From Anderseniella sp963700735 (lineage in GTDB: Bacteria; Pseudomonadota; Alphaproteobacteria; Rhizobiales; Aestuariivirgaceae): a DNA stretch of 64,000 nucleotides. The notes beneath the pieces were generated by a model that was not told where the DNA came from, did not search any database, and saw only the letters and a list, made by a program, of their open reading frames with translations. This document shows, in pieces, positions 31,283-38,720 of this stretch (positions are counted from its first letter, which is position 1; each line of letters starts with the position of its first letter). The stretch lies in NCBI GenBank assembly GCA_963700735.1, contig CAVOYR010000008.1, positions 124,001-188,000 of the forward strand, read 5' to 3'. The position numbers and the translations under genes are program-made.

Positions 31283-31896
31283 GCCTCGAGGTGGAACTCT
31301 TCGGGGCGCCTTACAGCGTCTACGTTCGCATATGCCGCATCGTGCTGGCCGAGAAGGGCGTGGCGCACAGCCTCAACCCCGTCGATGTGTTTACCGATGG
31401 TGGAGCGCCTCAGGAGTACCTCGCGCTCAATCCGTTCGGCCGGATTCCAGCACTGCGGCACGGTGAATTCGAGCTTTACGAAACCGGCGCCATCGCGGCC
31501 TACATCAATGAGGCATTCGATGGGCCGGACCTGATGCCGCTGGGCATTCACGCCCGGGCGCGGGCGCGGCAGATCATGCAACTGGCTGACAACGAGGTCT
31601 ACAAGCACCTGGTGTGGGGCGTCTATGTGCCCTGGACGAAGAACCAGTCACTCATCGGGCTCGAACGAGCCGGCCTTATCCTTGGAGAACTGCAAAGGCT
31701 TGCAACGGCACCTTTTCTTGCCTGTGACCGGTTCACGCTGGCAGATGCCTGGCTCTATCCGATGCTGAAATACGTCTCGCTCGTGCCGGAAGGCAGCGGC
31801 CTGTTGCAGGCCTACCCGCGTTTGCAGGCGTGGATGGAGCGCGTTTCTTCCCGTGAAAGCATTGAAACAACGAGGTATCCCGACGAGGTAGCCTGA
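31279..31896 (+). CDS. Glutathione S-transferase family protein
   Basis: 205 residues from GTG 31279, overlapping the regulator's stop. N-terminal thioredoxin fold: VELFGAPYSVYVRICRIVLAEKGV, LALNPFGRIPALRHGEFELYETGAIAAYI (cis-Pro and the E-T/S G-site motif). C-terminal helical domain with FLACDRFTLADAWLYPML and the conserved Asp. Complete, unlike the broken GST at 23313. Cytoplasmic glutathione-conjugating or -dependent enzyme, substrate unknown; probably co-expressed with the MarR-type regulator. Confidence 0.87.
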   Translation: MSLEVELFGAPYSVYVRICRIVLAEKGVAHSLNPVDVFTDGGAPQEYLALNPFGRIPALRHGEFELYETGAIAAYINEAFDGPDLMPLGIHARARARQIMQLADNEVYKHLVWGVYVPWTKNQSLIGLERAGLILGELQRLATAPFLACDRFTLADAWLYPMLKYVSLVPEGSGLLQAYPRLQAWMERVSSRESIETTRYPDEVA

Positions 31897-31924
31897 CGTG
31901 CTTCACTTTAATTCGCCACGTTCA

Positions 31925-31954
31925 TTGAAAATTCACAATTCACCCCCATATTGT
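31925..31954 (+). promoter_or_regulatory. Possible sigma-70 promoter TTGAAA-N18-TATTGT
   Basis: TTGAAA (31925-31930), 18 bases, TATTGT (31949-31954), in an unusually AT-rich spot. Start of transcription would be about 31961. It could serve the META-domain gene or a short RNA ending at the terminator just downstream. Confidence 0.4.
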
Positions 31955-31960
31955 TTTTCA

Positions 31961-32042
31961 AGAGTGGTGAGGCCGGATGTACGCCCGCCACGACTGAAAC
32001 CGATCTTGTTGTGGCAAACGCCACCAACTCGATCGGTTTTTT
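31961..32042 (+). ncRNA. Candidate small RNA or attenuated leader
   Basis: Bounded by a promoter-like sequence (31925-31954) and a strong intrinsic terminator (31997-32042), giving a predicted transcript of about 80 bases. Inside, a GGTGAGG precedes an ATG that opens only six codons (MYARHD) just before the terminator stem, so a leader peptide with attenuation is another reading. No family recognised. Confidence 0.3.
31997..32042 (+). terminator. Intrinsic terminator
   Basis: AAACCGATC pairs with GATCGGTTT, and the inner GTTGTGGC pairs with GCCACCAAC with one bulge, around an AAAC loop; a run of six T follows. It is 100 bases after the GST stop and 60 bases before the META-domain gene. Confidence 0.75.
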
Positions 32043-32101
32043 GGTTTTGGGGCTGCCGGATCAATTGACCGGCAAGCGCTGGGGCGTACATAGTCATCAC
32101 C

Positions 32102-32491
32102 ATGAAAACATTGCGTACATTGCTGCTGGTGAACCTTTGCCTGACGGCGGGCGTGGCCTTCGCCCAGGGCTTCTCACTGCCGGGCAGTGAATGGGGCACG
32201 GGCGTTGCCGTCGATACCCGGTTCGTCAGGTTCGGGGGCGATGGCAAGGTCAACGGGTTTGCGGGCTGCAACAGCTTCATGGGCAGTTATACGGCGGATG
32301 GGGTCAACCTGAAGCTGGGGCCGCTGGCCTCTACCCGCAAGATGTGCGGCGAGGCAAGAATGGCGCGTGAGGCTGCCTGGCTGGACATGCTGGCGCGCAC
32401 CGATTCCTACCGCGCAGGCGACAACGAGTTGCGCCTGATGGATGCATCAAACAAGGAAATCATCACGCTGCGGCGGCGTGACTTCGATTAG
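32102..32491 (+). CDS. META domain-containing protein (HslJ-like)
   Basis: 129 residues. Signal peptide MKTLRTLLLVNLCLTAGVAFA with an Ala-X-Ala site, so exported to the periplasm. META domain: FGGDGKVNGFAGCNSFMGSYTADGVNLKLGPLASTRKMC with the characteristic GCN and conserved second Cys, then LAKTDSY-like end (LARTDSYRAGDNELRLMD). META/HslJ proteins are small beta-rich proteins linked in E. coli to novobiocin resistance and heat shock; function is poorly known. It lies downstream of the strong terminator and upstream of the aldo/keto reductase by 12 bases. Confidence 0.83.
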   Translation: MKTLRTLLLVNLCLTAGVAFAQGFSLPGSEWGTGVAVDTRFVRFGGDGKVNGFAGCNSFMGSYTADGVNLKLGPLASTRKMCGEARMAREAAWLDMLARTDSYRAGDNELRLMDASNKEIITLRRRDFD

Positions 32492-32503
32492 GGACAGCAG
32501 CAC

Positions 32504-33487
32504 ATGGAGTACGTGAAACTGGGCGCTTCGGGCGTCAAGGTGTCGAAACTTTGCCTCGGCATGATGAGCTATGGCCAGGAAGGCTGGCCGCATCATCCGT
32601 GGGTGCTGGGCGAGGAGGCGGCGCAGCCGTTCCTGAAGGGCGCGCTGGATGCAGGCATCAATTTCTTCGACACGGCGGACTTCTATTCAGTGGGCGCGAG
32701 CGAGCAGATCCTCGGCAACTTCGTCAAAGCCAACATGAAGCGGTCCGATGCGGTGATTGCCACCAAGGTGTGCCTGGCCATGGGCGACGGGCCGAACGAC
32801 AGGGGTCTGTCGCGCAAGCACATCATGGAGGCCATCGACGCCTCGCTGGCCCGGCTGCAGACGGACTATGTGGACCTGCTTTACATCCACCGGCTCGACC
32901 ATGACACGCCGATGGAAGAGATCGCCGAGGCGCTCAACGACGTGGTGCGCTCTGGCCGCGCGACCTACATTGGTGCGTCGTCCATGTGGACATGGCAGTT
33001 CGCCAAGTTGCGCGAGATGCAACGGGCCAACGGCTGGGCGAAGTTCGCGGTCATGCAGAATTTCTACAACCTGTGCTACCGCGAGGAAGAGCGCGAAATG
33101 ATCCCGTACTGCAAGTCGGAAGGCGTGGCGCTGGTGCCGTGGTCGCCGATGGCGCGCGGGTTCCTGGCTGGCAATACGCCGAAGGACGGCAAGGGCAAGA
33201 CGGCGCGCGGTGAAACCGACAAGATTGCGCAAGGGTATTTTGGCACGAAGCAGGATTACGCCATCCTCGCCCGCGTCGAGAAGCTGGCGGACAAGCTGGG
33301 CGTCAAGCCGGCGCAGGTAGCGCTGGCCTGGGTTCTGGCGAAGGGCATCACCTCGCCGATCATCGGGGCTACCAAGCCGCATCATCTGTCTGACGCCATT
33401 GCTGCGATGGACATCAATCTCACGGACGCGCAGATCGCCTCGCTGGAAGCGCCCTATGCGCCGCGTGCTGTTCAAGGCCACTCATGA
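32504..33487 (+). CDS. Aldo/keto reductase
   Basis: 327 residues, NADPH-dependent (alpha/beta)8 reductase. Catalytic tetrad visible: Asp and Tyr in FFDTADFYSVGASEQ, Lys in VIATKVC, His in LLYIHRLDHDTP. The cofactor end reads LAWVLAKGITSPIIGATKPHHL. It belongs to the large YajO/YhdN-type group acting on small aldehydes or sugars. The stop overlaps the ATG of the flavodoxin-like gene (ATGA), so the two reductases are likely one operon. Confidence 0.88.
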   Translation: MEYVKLGASGVKVSKLCLGMMSYGQEGWPHHPWVLGEEAAQPFLKGALDAGINFFDTADFYSVGASEQILGNFVKANMKRSDAVIATKVCLAMGDGPNDRGLSRKHIMEAIDASLARLQTDYVDLLYIHRLDHDTPMEEIAEALNDVVRSGRATYIGASSMWTWQFAKLREMQRANGWAKFAVMQNFYNLCYREEEREMIPYCKSEGVALVPWSPMARGFLAGNTPKDGKGKTARGETDKIAQGYFGTKQDYAILARVEKLADKLGVKPAQVALAWVLAKGITSPIIGATKPHHLSDAIAAMDINLTDAQIASLEAPYAPRAVQGHS

Positions 33488-33948
33488 CAAAACGCCTGCT
33501 CATCGTCGCGCACGTGCCGTCGCCCAACACGGTGGCGCTTCGTGATGCGGCAGTGCGCGGGGCGTCGTCGCCGGACGTTTCGGGCGTCGAGGTGGTGTCA
33601 AAGACGCCGTTCGAGGCAGGTGTGGATGATGTGCTGGCGGCGGATGGCATCATCCTCGGCACAACGGAGAACCTCGGCTACATGTCGGGGGCGCTGAAGG
33701 ACTTTTTCGACCGCACCTACTACGGCGTGATCGAGGAAAAGCAGGGCCTGCCGCTGGGCGTTTACATCCGCGCCGGTCTTGATGGCACTGGCACGCGCCG
33801 CGCCATCGAGAGCATCACCGGCGGGCTTCGCTGGAAGCTGGTACAGGAACCGATGATCCTGCACGGAAAGTGGGACGAGGCGTTTACCGGTCAGGTGGAG
33901 GAACTGGGCCTTGCCATGGCGGCAGGGCTGGAGGCGGGGGTGTTTTGA
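33484..33948 (+). CDS. Flavodoxin/NADPH-dependent FMN reductase-like protein
   Basis: 154 residues, flavodoxin-like fold. Strand-loop-helix start RLLIVAHVPSPNTVALRDAAVRGA (phosphate-binding region), DGIILGTTENLGYMSGALKDFFDRTYY (FMN isoalloxazine loop) and PLGVYIRAGLDGTG. Small soluble FMN protein, probably a quinone or flavin reductase. Translationally coupled to the aldo/keto reductase before it. Confidence 0.75.
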   Translation: MTKRLLIVAHVPSPNTVALRDAAVRGASSPDVSGVEVVSKTPFEAGVDDVLAADGIILGTTENLGYMSGALKDFFDRTYYGVIEEKQGLPLGVYIRAGLDGTGTRRAIESITGGLRWKLVQEPMILHGKWDEAFTGQVEELGLAMAAGLEAGVF

Positions 33949-34003
33949 CTTTGCGCTGGCCATCACCATGTCATTTGCAGAGCGGACATACCGGAGACCA
34001 GTC

Positions 34004-34204
34004 ATGATGAGCCGCGACAGGTATTCACGACCGCTGTTGATCAGCGCTGCATTCTGCATGGCGCTTGGCGCTTCGACTACCATTACGTCAGCTGCCAACG
34101 ACAGTGAGGTGCTTGAGTGCTATTGGCTCAAGGAGCAGGCGCGGAAACTGAAAACCGAGGAAGCCTGGAGAAAGTACCGCGAGTGCGTGCGCAGCCACGG
34201 CTAG
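34004..34204 (+). CDS. Small secreted protein of unknown function
   Basis: 66 residues from ATG 34004 with GGAG at 33993-33996. Signal peptide: MMSRDRYSRPLLISAAFCMALGAS, cleavage near TSAAND. The mature part is only about 35 residues, SEVLECYWLKEQARKLKTEE and EAWRKYRECVRSHG, with two Cys able to form a disulphide in a helical hairpin. I know no family. It overlaps nothing and faces the convergent transporter. Confidence 0.5.
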   Translation: MMSRDRYSRPLLISAAFCMALGASTTITSAANDSEVLECYWLKEQARKLKTEEAWRKYRECVRSHG

Positions 34205-34218
34205 TGCTGCGTTCAGCT

Positions 34219-35079
34219 TCAGGCTTTCCGGCCCATCCACACGCAGAACGCCACCAGCAGTGCAAAGCCCAGCGTGATGGCCGTTACCGGCTCGCCCAGC
34301 AGCGCCCATGAGCCTGCCAGCGTCACGAAGATCTGCAGCAGTTGCATTTGCCCGGCCCGCGCCACGCCAGCCAATGCCAGCCCGTTGTTCCAGAAGAAGA
34401 AGCCGAGGAATTGCGAGAACACGGTCACATAGGCGAACGATCCCCACGCCCACGCTGATGCGCCCCAGTTCACATCCGGCAACGTGAACATGACCGGAAT
34501 GATGATAATCGGCAGCATGACGATCAGGCACCAGGAGATAACCTGCCAGCCGCCCAGCCGTTTCGTCATGTCGCCGGAGATCGCGTAACCGATGGCAGCC
34601 GCCACGATGGCTGCCAGCAACCAGAGGTCGGCGGTATACACCTCGGTTGCGCCAGCATTGAGCACGGCGAACACGACCACCGCTGCCGAGCCGGCAATGG
34701 CCCATAGCCAGAATTTCAGCGATGGCGTTTCTCCCGCAAACACGATGGCGGCGGCCGCGGTTGCCAGCGGCAGGATGCCCAGCACGATGCCGCCATGGCT
34801 TGCCGGGGCAGACTGCATGGCGATGGCCGAGAACACCGGAAAGCCGATGACGATGCCAAAACCCGCCAGCACCAGCTTGAGCACGTCGCGACGGATCGGG
34901 CGGGGTGAACGCGTCACAGACAGCATGAGGGCTGCCAGAACTGCGGCAACCACCGCGCGGCCGAGACCGACGAATACCGGCGGCAATTCGGCAACGGCAA
35001 TGCGGGTGAATGGCAGCGTCAGGCCGAAGATCACCACGCCGGCAAGTGCCAGCATAAGCCCGCGTGATCGGTCGGTCAT
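34219..35079 (-). CDS. EamA/DMT-family transporter
   Basis: 286 residues, about ten hydrophobic segments in two EamA repeats. Seen: LALAGVVIFGLTLPFTRIAVAELPPVFVGLGRAVVAA at repeat 1; QMLQIF-like end QLLQIFVTLAGSWALLGEPVTAITLGFALLVAF at repeat 2. Inner-membrane metabolite exporter/importer of unknown substrate. Divergent from the TerB/DnaJ gene. Confidence 0.85.
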   Translation of the reverse strand: MTDRSRGLMLALAGVVIFGLTLPFTRIAVAELPPVFVGLGRAVVAAVLAALMLSVTRSPRPIRRDVLKLVLAGFGIVIGFPVFSAIAMQSAPASHGGIVLGILPLATAAAAIVFAGETPSLKFWLWAIAGSAAVVVFAVLNAGATEVYTADLWLLAAIVAAAIGYAISGDMTKRLGGWQVISWCLIVMLPIIIIPVMFTLPDVNWGASAWAWGSFAYVTVFSQFLGFFFWNNGLALAGVARAGQMQLLQIFVTLAGSWALLGEPVTAITLGFALLVAFCVWMGRKA

Positions 35080-35145
35080 GAAATTTGCGTAACTCTCGTG
35101 AAAGCCGTCGCGAACGGTAGAGATGATGGTTTAATGTTACAAGTC

Positions 35146-35838
35146 ATGAGTATCTGGACCAGAATCACTGAAGTTCTTTCAGCGGTGGGAGACAGCGTTG
35201 CCGAGGCGCTGTCGCGCATCGTGGGGGCACCGCGTGCCCGCCGCGACCCGCAGAAGTCGGTCGCCTTCACCATCGCGGTGATTGCTCTTGCGGCCAAGAT
35301 GGCCAAGGCGGACGGAGCGGTGACACCCTCCGAAGTGAGCGCCTTCAAGGAAATTTTCGTGGTGCGGCCGGACGAGATGGCCAACGTGGCGCGGGTGTTC
35401 AACCTGGCCAAGCAGGAGGTCGCGGGCTTCGACTCCTATGCGCGCAGCATCCACCGGCTGTTCAGCGACCAGCCCGAAGTGCTGGAAGACCTGCTCGACG
35501 GGCTGTTTCACGTTGCGCGCGCCGATGGTGTCGTGGGGCCGGAGGAGCTGGCTTTCCTGGAAGAGGTCGCGCGCATCTTTGAACTGGACGGCAAGTTTGG
35601 TTGCATCCGTTCGCGCAATCTGCGCGGGCAGGAAACCGACCCCTATTCGGTGCTGGGCATCGACTGCGACGCGTCGAACACCGAGCTCAAGCTGCACTAT
35701 CGCAAGCTGATCAAGCTGCACCACCCCGACCGCCACATCGCGGCCGGCATGCCGGAAGAGGCTGTGAGCATTGCCACCCGGCGGCTGGCCCGCATCAACG
35801 AAGCCTGGAACCAGGTCGAGCGTGAACGCGGGCTATGA
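35146..35838 (+). CDS. TerB/DnaJ-domain co-chaperone (DjlA-like)
   Basis: About 230 residues; the frame is open from GTG 35098 and ATG 35146 (MSIWTRITEVL) is my choice, with weak RBS evidence either way. A TerB-like helical domain (VAFTIAVIALAAKMAKADGAVTPSEVSAFKEIF and DGLFHVARADGVVGPEELAFLEEV) is followed by a C-terminal J domain (DPYSVLGIDCDASNTELKLHYRKLIKLHHPDRH) with the HPD motif that stimulates DnaK. No membrane anchor is seen, unlike E. coli DjlA. It overlaps the amidase start (ATGA) and in rhizobia the same pair precedes rnpB. Confidence 0.85.
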   Translation: MSIWTRITEVLSAVGDSVAEALSRIVGAPRARRDPQKSVAFTIAVIALAAKMAKADGAVTPSEVSAFKEIFVVRPDEMANVARVFNLAKQEVAGFDSYARSIHRLFSDQPEVLEDLLDGLFHVARADGVVGPEELAFLEEVARIFELDGKFGCIRSRNLRGQETDPYSVLGIDCDASNTELKLHYRKLIKLHHPDRHIAAGMPEEAVSIATRRLARINEAWNQVERERGL

Positions 35839-36593
35839 CGTCCACCAGCATGCCATACGAGTGGATACCTGCCATCAACTTCGATGAGCGCCGCGAGGGT
35901 GCAACGCCCGAGATATTGCTGCTGCACTATACCGGCACCCCAACCGCTGAATTTGCCATCGAGTTGCTGACCACGGACCGGGGGCAGGTGTCGTGCCATT
36001 ACCTGGTGCACGAGGACGGCCGGATCGTGCACATGGTGGATGAAGACAAACGCGCCTGGCATGCCGGGGCGTCGAGCTGGGCGGGCCGCGATGATGTGAA
36101 CTCGCGCTCCATCGGCATCGAGATCGTCAACCCTGGCCATGGTCCTGACTACCGGGATTTTCCGGAAGCCCAGATTGCAGCGGTAATTGCATTGTCGAAG
36201 GACATCATCGCCCGCCACGGCATAGTGGCGCGCAACGTGCTGGCGCACTCGGATGTGGCGCCGGGGCGCAAGGTGGATCCGGGTGAGCGGTTTCCGTGGG
36301 CAAGGCTTGCTGCCGCCGGCGTGGGCCTGTGGCCTGATGATGCGCAGGCCCATGCGGCAACCGCGATGGACGCACAGGCCGGACCCGCTGAGGTTAGCCG
36401 GTTGCAGGCGGCGTTGAAAGCGTTCGGCTATGGGCTTGATGTGACGGGCGAGTATGATCAGTGCACCGCCAGCGTGGTTCGCTCGTTCCAGATGCACTAC
36501 CGGCCCGAGCGATGTGACGCCGTTGCCGACCGCCAGACCTGCACGGTGCTGGCGCAATTGCTGCCCGAAGGTGCGGAAAAGCCGGTCAGCTAA
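35835..36593 (+). CDS. N-acetylmuramoyl-L-alanine amidase with peptidoglycan-binding domain (AmpD-like)
   Basis: 252 residues. Amidase_2 domain: LLHYTGTPTAE and CHYLVHEDG (first His ligand), NSRSIGIEIVNPGH (catalytic Glu), VLAHSDVAPGRKVDPGERFPW (second His and Asp ligands). A C-terminal PG-binding domain (about 190-250: RLQAALKAFGYGLDVTGEYD) completes it. No signal peptide, so cytosolic recycling of anhydro-muropeptides, as AmpD, is more likely than wall cutting; the extra binding domain also resembles AmiD. The ATG overlaps the stop of the DnaJ/TerB gene. The stop overlaps the response regulator end. Confidence 0.87.
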   Translation: MTSTSMPYEWIPAINFDERREGATPEILLLHYTGTPTAEFAIELLTTDRGQVSCHYLVHEDGRIVHMVDEDKRAWHAGASSWAGRDDVNSRSIGIEIVNPGHGPDYRDFPEAQIAAVIALSKDIIARHGIVARNVLAHSDVAPGRKVDPGERFPWARLAAAGVGLWPDDAQAHAATAMDAQAGPAEVSRLQAALKAFGYGLDVTGEYDQCTASVVRSFQMHYRPERCDAVADRQTCTVLAQLLPEGAEKPVS

Positions 36594-36973
36594 GCCATGC
36601 TGGAGATGATGGCGTCGATGCGGGCAAGCTTTTCGGGCGTCATCGGCTTCTCGAGGCTCAGGTCAATTTCAGCACCTGCTGCCCTGGCGAGGGTGACCGC
36701 CATGTCAATCACGCTGCGCGGCTGGCTGGAGATGACGATGATCTTGCCCTTGAAGGCGGTCGCGTTGAACGTGGTCAGGAACTCGATCGCATCACGGTCG
36801 GGCAGCGACAGGTCGAGGATCAGCACATCCACCGGTGTGCCGGTACGCATGTGCTTCTCGAGGTTGAAGATCGATTCAAGCTGCAGCAATTCCACGCCAT
36901 CGCGGCTGCTGAAATGCTTGTGCAGCACCGCGTTGAATATGGGGTCGTCGTCGACCTGTACCACGTGAACCAT
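36590..36973 (-). CDS. Single-domain response regulator
   Basis: 127 residues from ATG 36973 (AGGGGG upstream); a longer open frame reaches 37003. Pure receiver domain: acidic pocket VQVDDDP, phospho-acceptor Asp54 in LILDLSLPD, Ser82-Ser83 in IVISSQP at the Thr/Ser site, and Lys109 in LSLEKP. No output domain, so it acts through protein contacts or as a phosphate relay. There is no adjacent kinase; the hybrid kinase at 15496 lacks a good receiver. Confidence 0.88.
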   Translation of the reverse strand: MVHVVQVDDDPIFNAVLHKHFSSRDGVELLQLESIFNLEKHMRTGTPVDVLILDLSLPDRDAIEFLTTFNATAFKGKIIVISSQPRSVIDMAVTLARAAGAEIDLSLEKPMTPEKLARIDAIISSMA

Positions 36974-37190
36974 TGTGCAGCCCCCTTTGCTGCAACGCGA
37001 CACCTGCTGCCGCTACACAGGCTGGTGCGCTGAAAGCCTGGTCACACACTGTGCAAAATCGTGCGTTTCCAGCTGAACAAACATTCAATACCACTTTAGA
37101 AGGGAACATCGTCCTTTGATATTGCAAAATTGTCACAAGGAGAGGTTGCCGAAGGATGCAATTGCACGCCAGAGCGGCTATATGGCTACC

Positions 37191-37613
<423 letters not shown>

Positions 37614-37653
37614 AAAGACGTTCTCTGTTTGAGGACTGGCCATCATTGCTTCA

Positions 37654-37682
37654 TTGAAACGACTCATAATTTGACGTATAAT
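37654..37682 (+). promoter_or_regulatory. Sigma-70 promoter TTGAAA-N17-TATAAT for csp
   Basis: TTGAAA at 37654-37659 and a perfect TATAAT at 37677-37682 with the optimal 17-base spacer, unusual in a GC-rich genome. Transcription would start near 37689, giving a leader of about 160 bases before the cold-shock gene; long structured leaders are typical of cold-shock mRNAs. Confidence 0.8.
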
Positions 37683-37851
37683 ACGCACTACCGGCGCATC
37701 GTGAATGGAATGGGTGCGCCCTGAGACGACCGGTATAGAAATCTACGCCTTAACACCGCCGAGACGACTTTCCGCGCCTTCCCAGAGACCGGCATGCCTA
37801 CGTGAGCCGGACTGGTCATTCCAGAGTGATACCGGGAAAGGACTGTCCCAA

Positions 37852-38064
37852 ATGCGTGTTAATGGCACCGTCAAGTTTTTCAACACCACCAAGGGCTTTG
37901 GTTTCATTGCGCCGGAAGACGGCTCCAAGGACGTCTTCGTGCACATCACCGCGATCCAGCGTTCGGGCCTCGAAGGCCTCAAGGATGGCGACAAGGTAAG
38001 CTTCGTGGTGGAAGCTGACCCGCGTGGCCGTGGCAACCAGGCTGCCGAAATCCAGATGGGCTGA
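37852..38064 (+). CDS. Cold-shock protein (CspA family)
   Basis: 70-residue single OB-fold RNA chaperone. RNP1 and RNP2 are clear: KGFGFIAPEDG and VFVHITAI; the start MRVNGTVKFFNTTKG fits the family. The true ATG is 37852 with GGGAAAGGA upstream; the frame extends further 5' but without homology. It melts mRNA structure at low temperature. A long leader and strong promoter precede it; a terminator follows at 38084-38125. Confidence 0.93.
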   Translation: MRVNGTVKFFNTTKGFGFIAPEDGSKDVFVHITAIQRSGLEGLKDGDKVSFVVEADPRGRGNQAAEIQMG

Positions 38065-38083
38065 TTGCCTGTCTGACGACCTT

Positions 38084-38125
38084 GGGCCGGGCTGGCGGAA
38101 CCGCTGGCCCGGCCTTTTCGTTTTT
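38084..38125 (+). terminator. Intrinsic terminator of csp
   Basis: GGCCGGGC-type stem starting at 38084 pairs with GCCCGGCC ending at 38114, with an inner CTGGCGG/CCGCTGG extension, followed by TTTTCGTTTTT. Confidence 0.85.
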
Positions 38126-38193
38126 CAATACGTTGATTATCGGTCAACAAAACTGTATTCAGCCCACAACAGAAACCGACAGGGAACCAATTT

Positions 38194-38478
38194 ATGTCGA
38201 AAGAAGAAGTGCTCGAGTTTGAAGGCGTCGTGACGGAGGTGCTGCCTGACTCGCGCTTCAGGGTGAAGCTGGAGAATGACCATGAGATCATTGCCTACAC
38301 CGCCGGCAAGATGAAGAAGTTTCGCATCCGCACCATCGCCGGTGACCGGGTGACCGTCGAGATGACGCCCTATGACCTTGAGAAGGGCCGCATCACGTTC
38401 CGCCACAAGGACACCAAGGGTGCCCCGCCCCCTCCGGGGAATCAGGGCCGCCGTCCGGGTGGCAGCGGCAAGCGCTGA
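38194..38478 (+). CDS. infA: Translation initiation factor IF-1-like protein with C-terminal extension
   Basis: 94 residues. The first 72 are an IF-1 OB fold: MSKEEVLEFEGVVTEVLPDSR, ENDHEIIAYTAGKMKKFRIRTIAGDRVTVEMTPYDLEKGRITFR, ending where E. coli IF-1 ends. An extra tail of about 22 residues (KDTKGAPPPPGNQGRRPGG...) is basic and Pro/Gly rich, as in the second IF-1 paralogues of some rhizobia. IF-1 binds the ribosomal A site at initiation. Its place after the cold-shock gene suggests a cold-related role; it may be a paralogue, since infA often lies elsewhere. Confidence 0.85.
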   Translation: MSKEEVLEFEGVVTEVLPDSRFRVKLENDHEIIAYTAGKMKKFRIRTIAGDRVTVEMTPYDLEKGRITFRHKDTKGAPPPPGNQGRRPGGSGKR

Positions 38479-38510
38479 CACCGCATTCCGGTCAGTCCCG
38501 TGCCTTCCAA

Positions 38511-38533
38511 GCGGCCCCATGCGGGCCGTTTTT
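38511..38533 (+). terminator. Intrinsic terminator after IF-1-like gene
   Basis: CGGCCC, a five-base loop, GGGCCG, then TTTTT, 33 bases past the stop codon. Confidence 0.85.
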
Positions 38534-38627
38534 GCTGTTTATGGCGGTTTGACACGAACAATCGCACGTTGCGGCACAGAACAGGTCACTCCATCAACGG
38601 TTTGTTAAGGATCACGGCTCCAAAGTC

Positions 38628-38642
38628 CTAACGCTTGTTTAA
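38628..38642. promoter_or_regulatory. Possible CtrA-like box CTAA-N7-TTAA
   Basis: CTAA, 7 bases, TTAA: one mismatch from the CtrA consensus TTAA-N7-TTAA, about 80 bases before rsmH, the first gene of the dcw operon. The 38534-38720 gap otherwise has no gene; no mraZ frame or MraZ-type TGGGN repeats are present. Confidence 0.35.
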
Positions 38643-38720
38643 GATATCGACGGCGAACCGTGCCTGCTGCGTTGGGGAAGATGCAGCCGGCTGTTTGCCT
38701 GGTGGGACATATTGCGAACC

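Noticed and set aside
38650..38720. MraZ-type TGGGN repeats before rsmH
   Set aside because: Only two TGGG motifs, about 28 bases apart; the usual array has three at 10-base steps.
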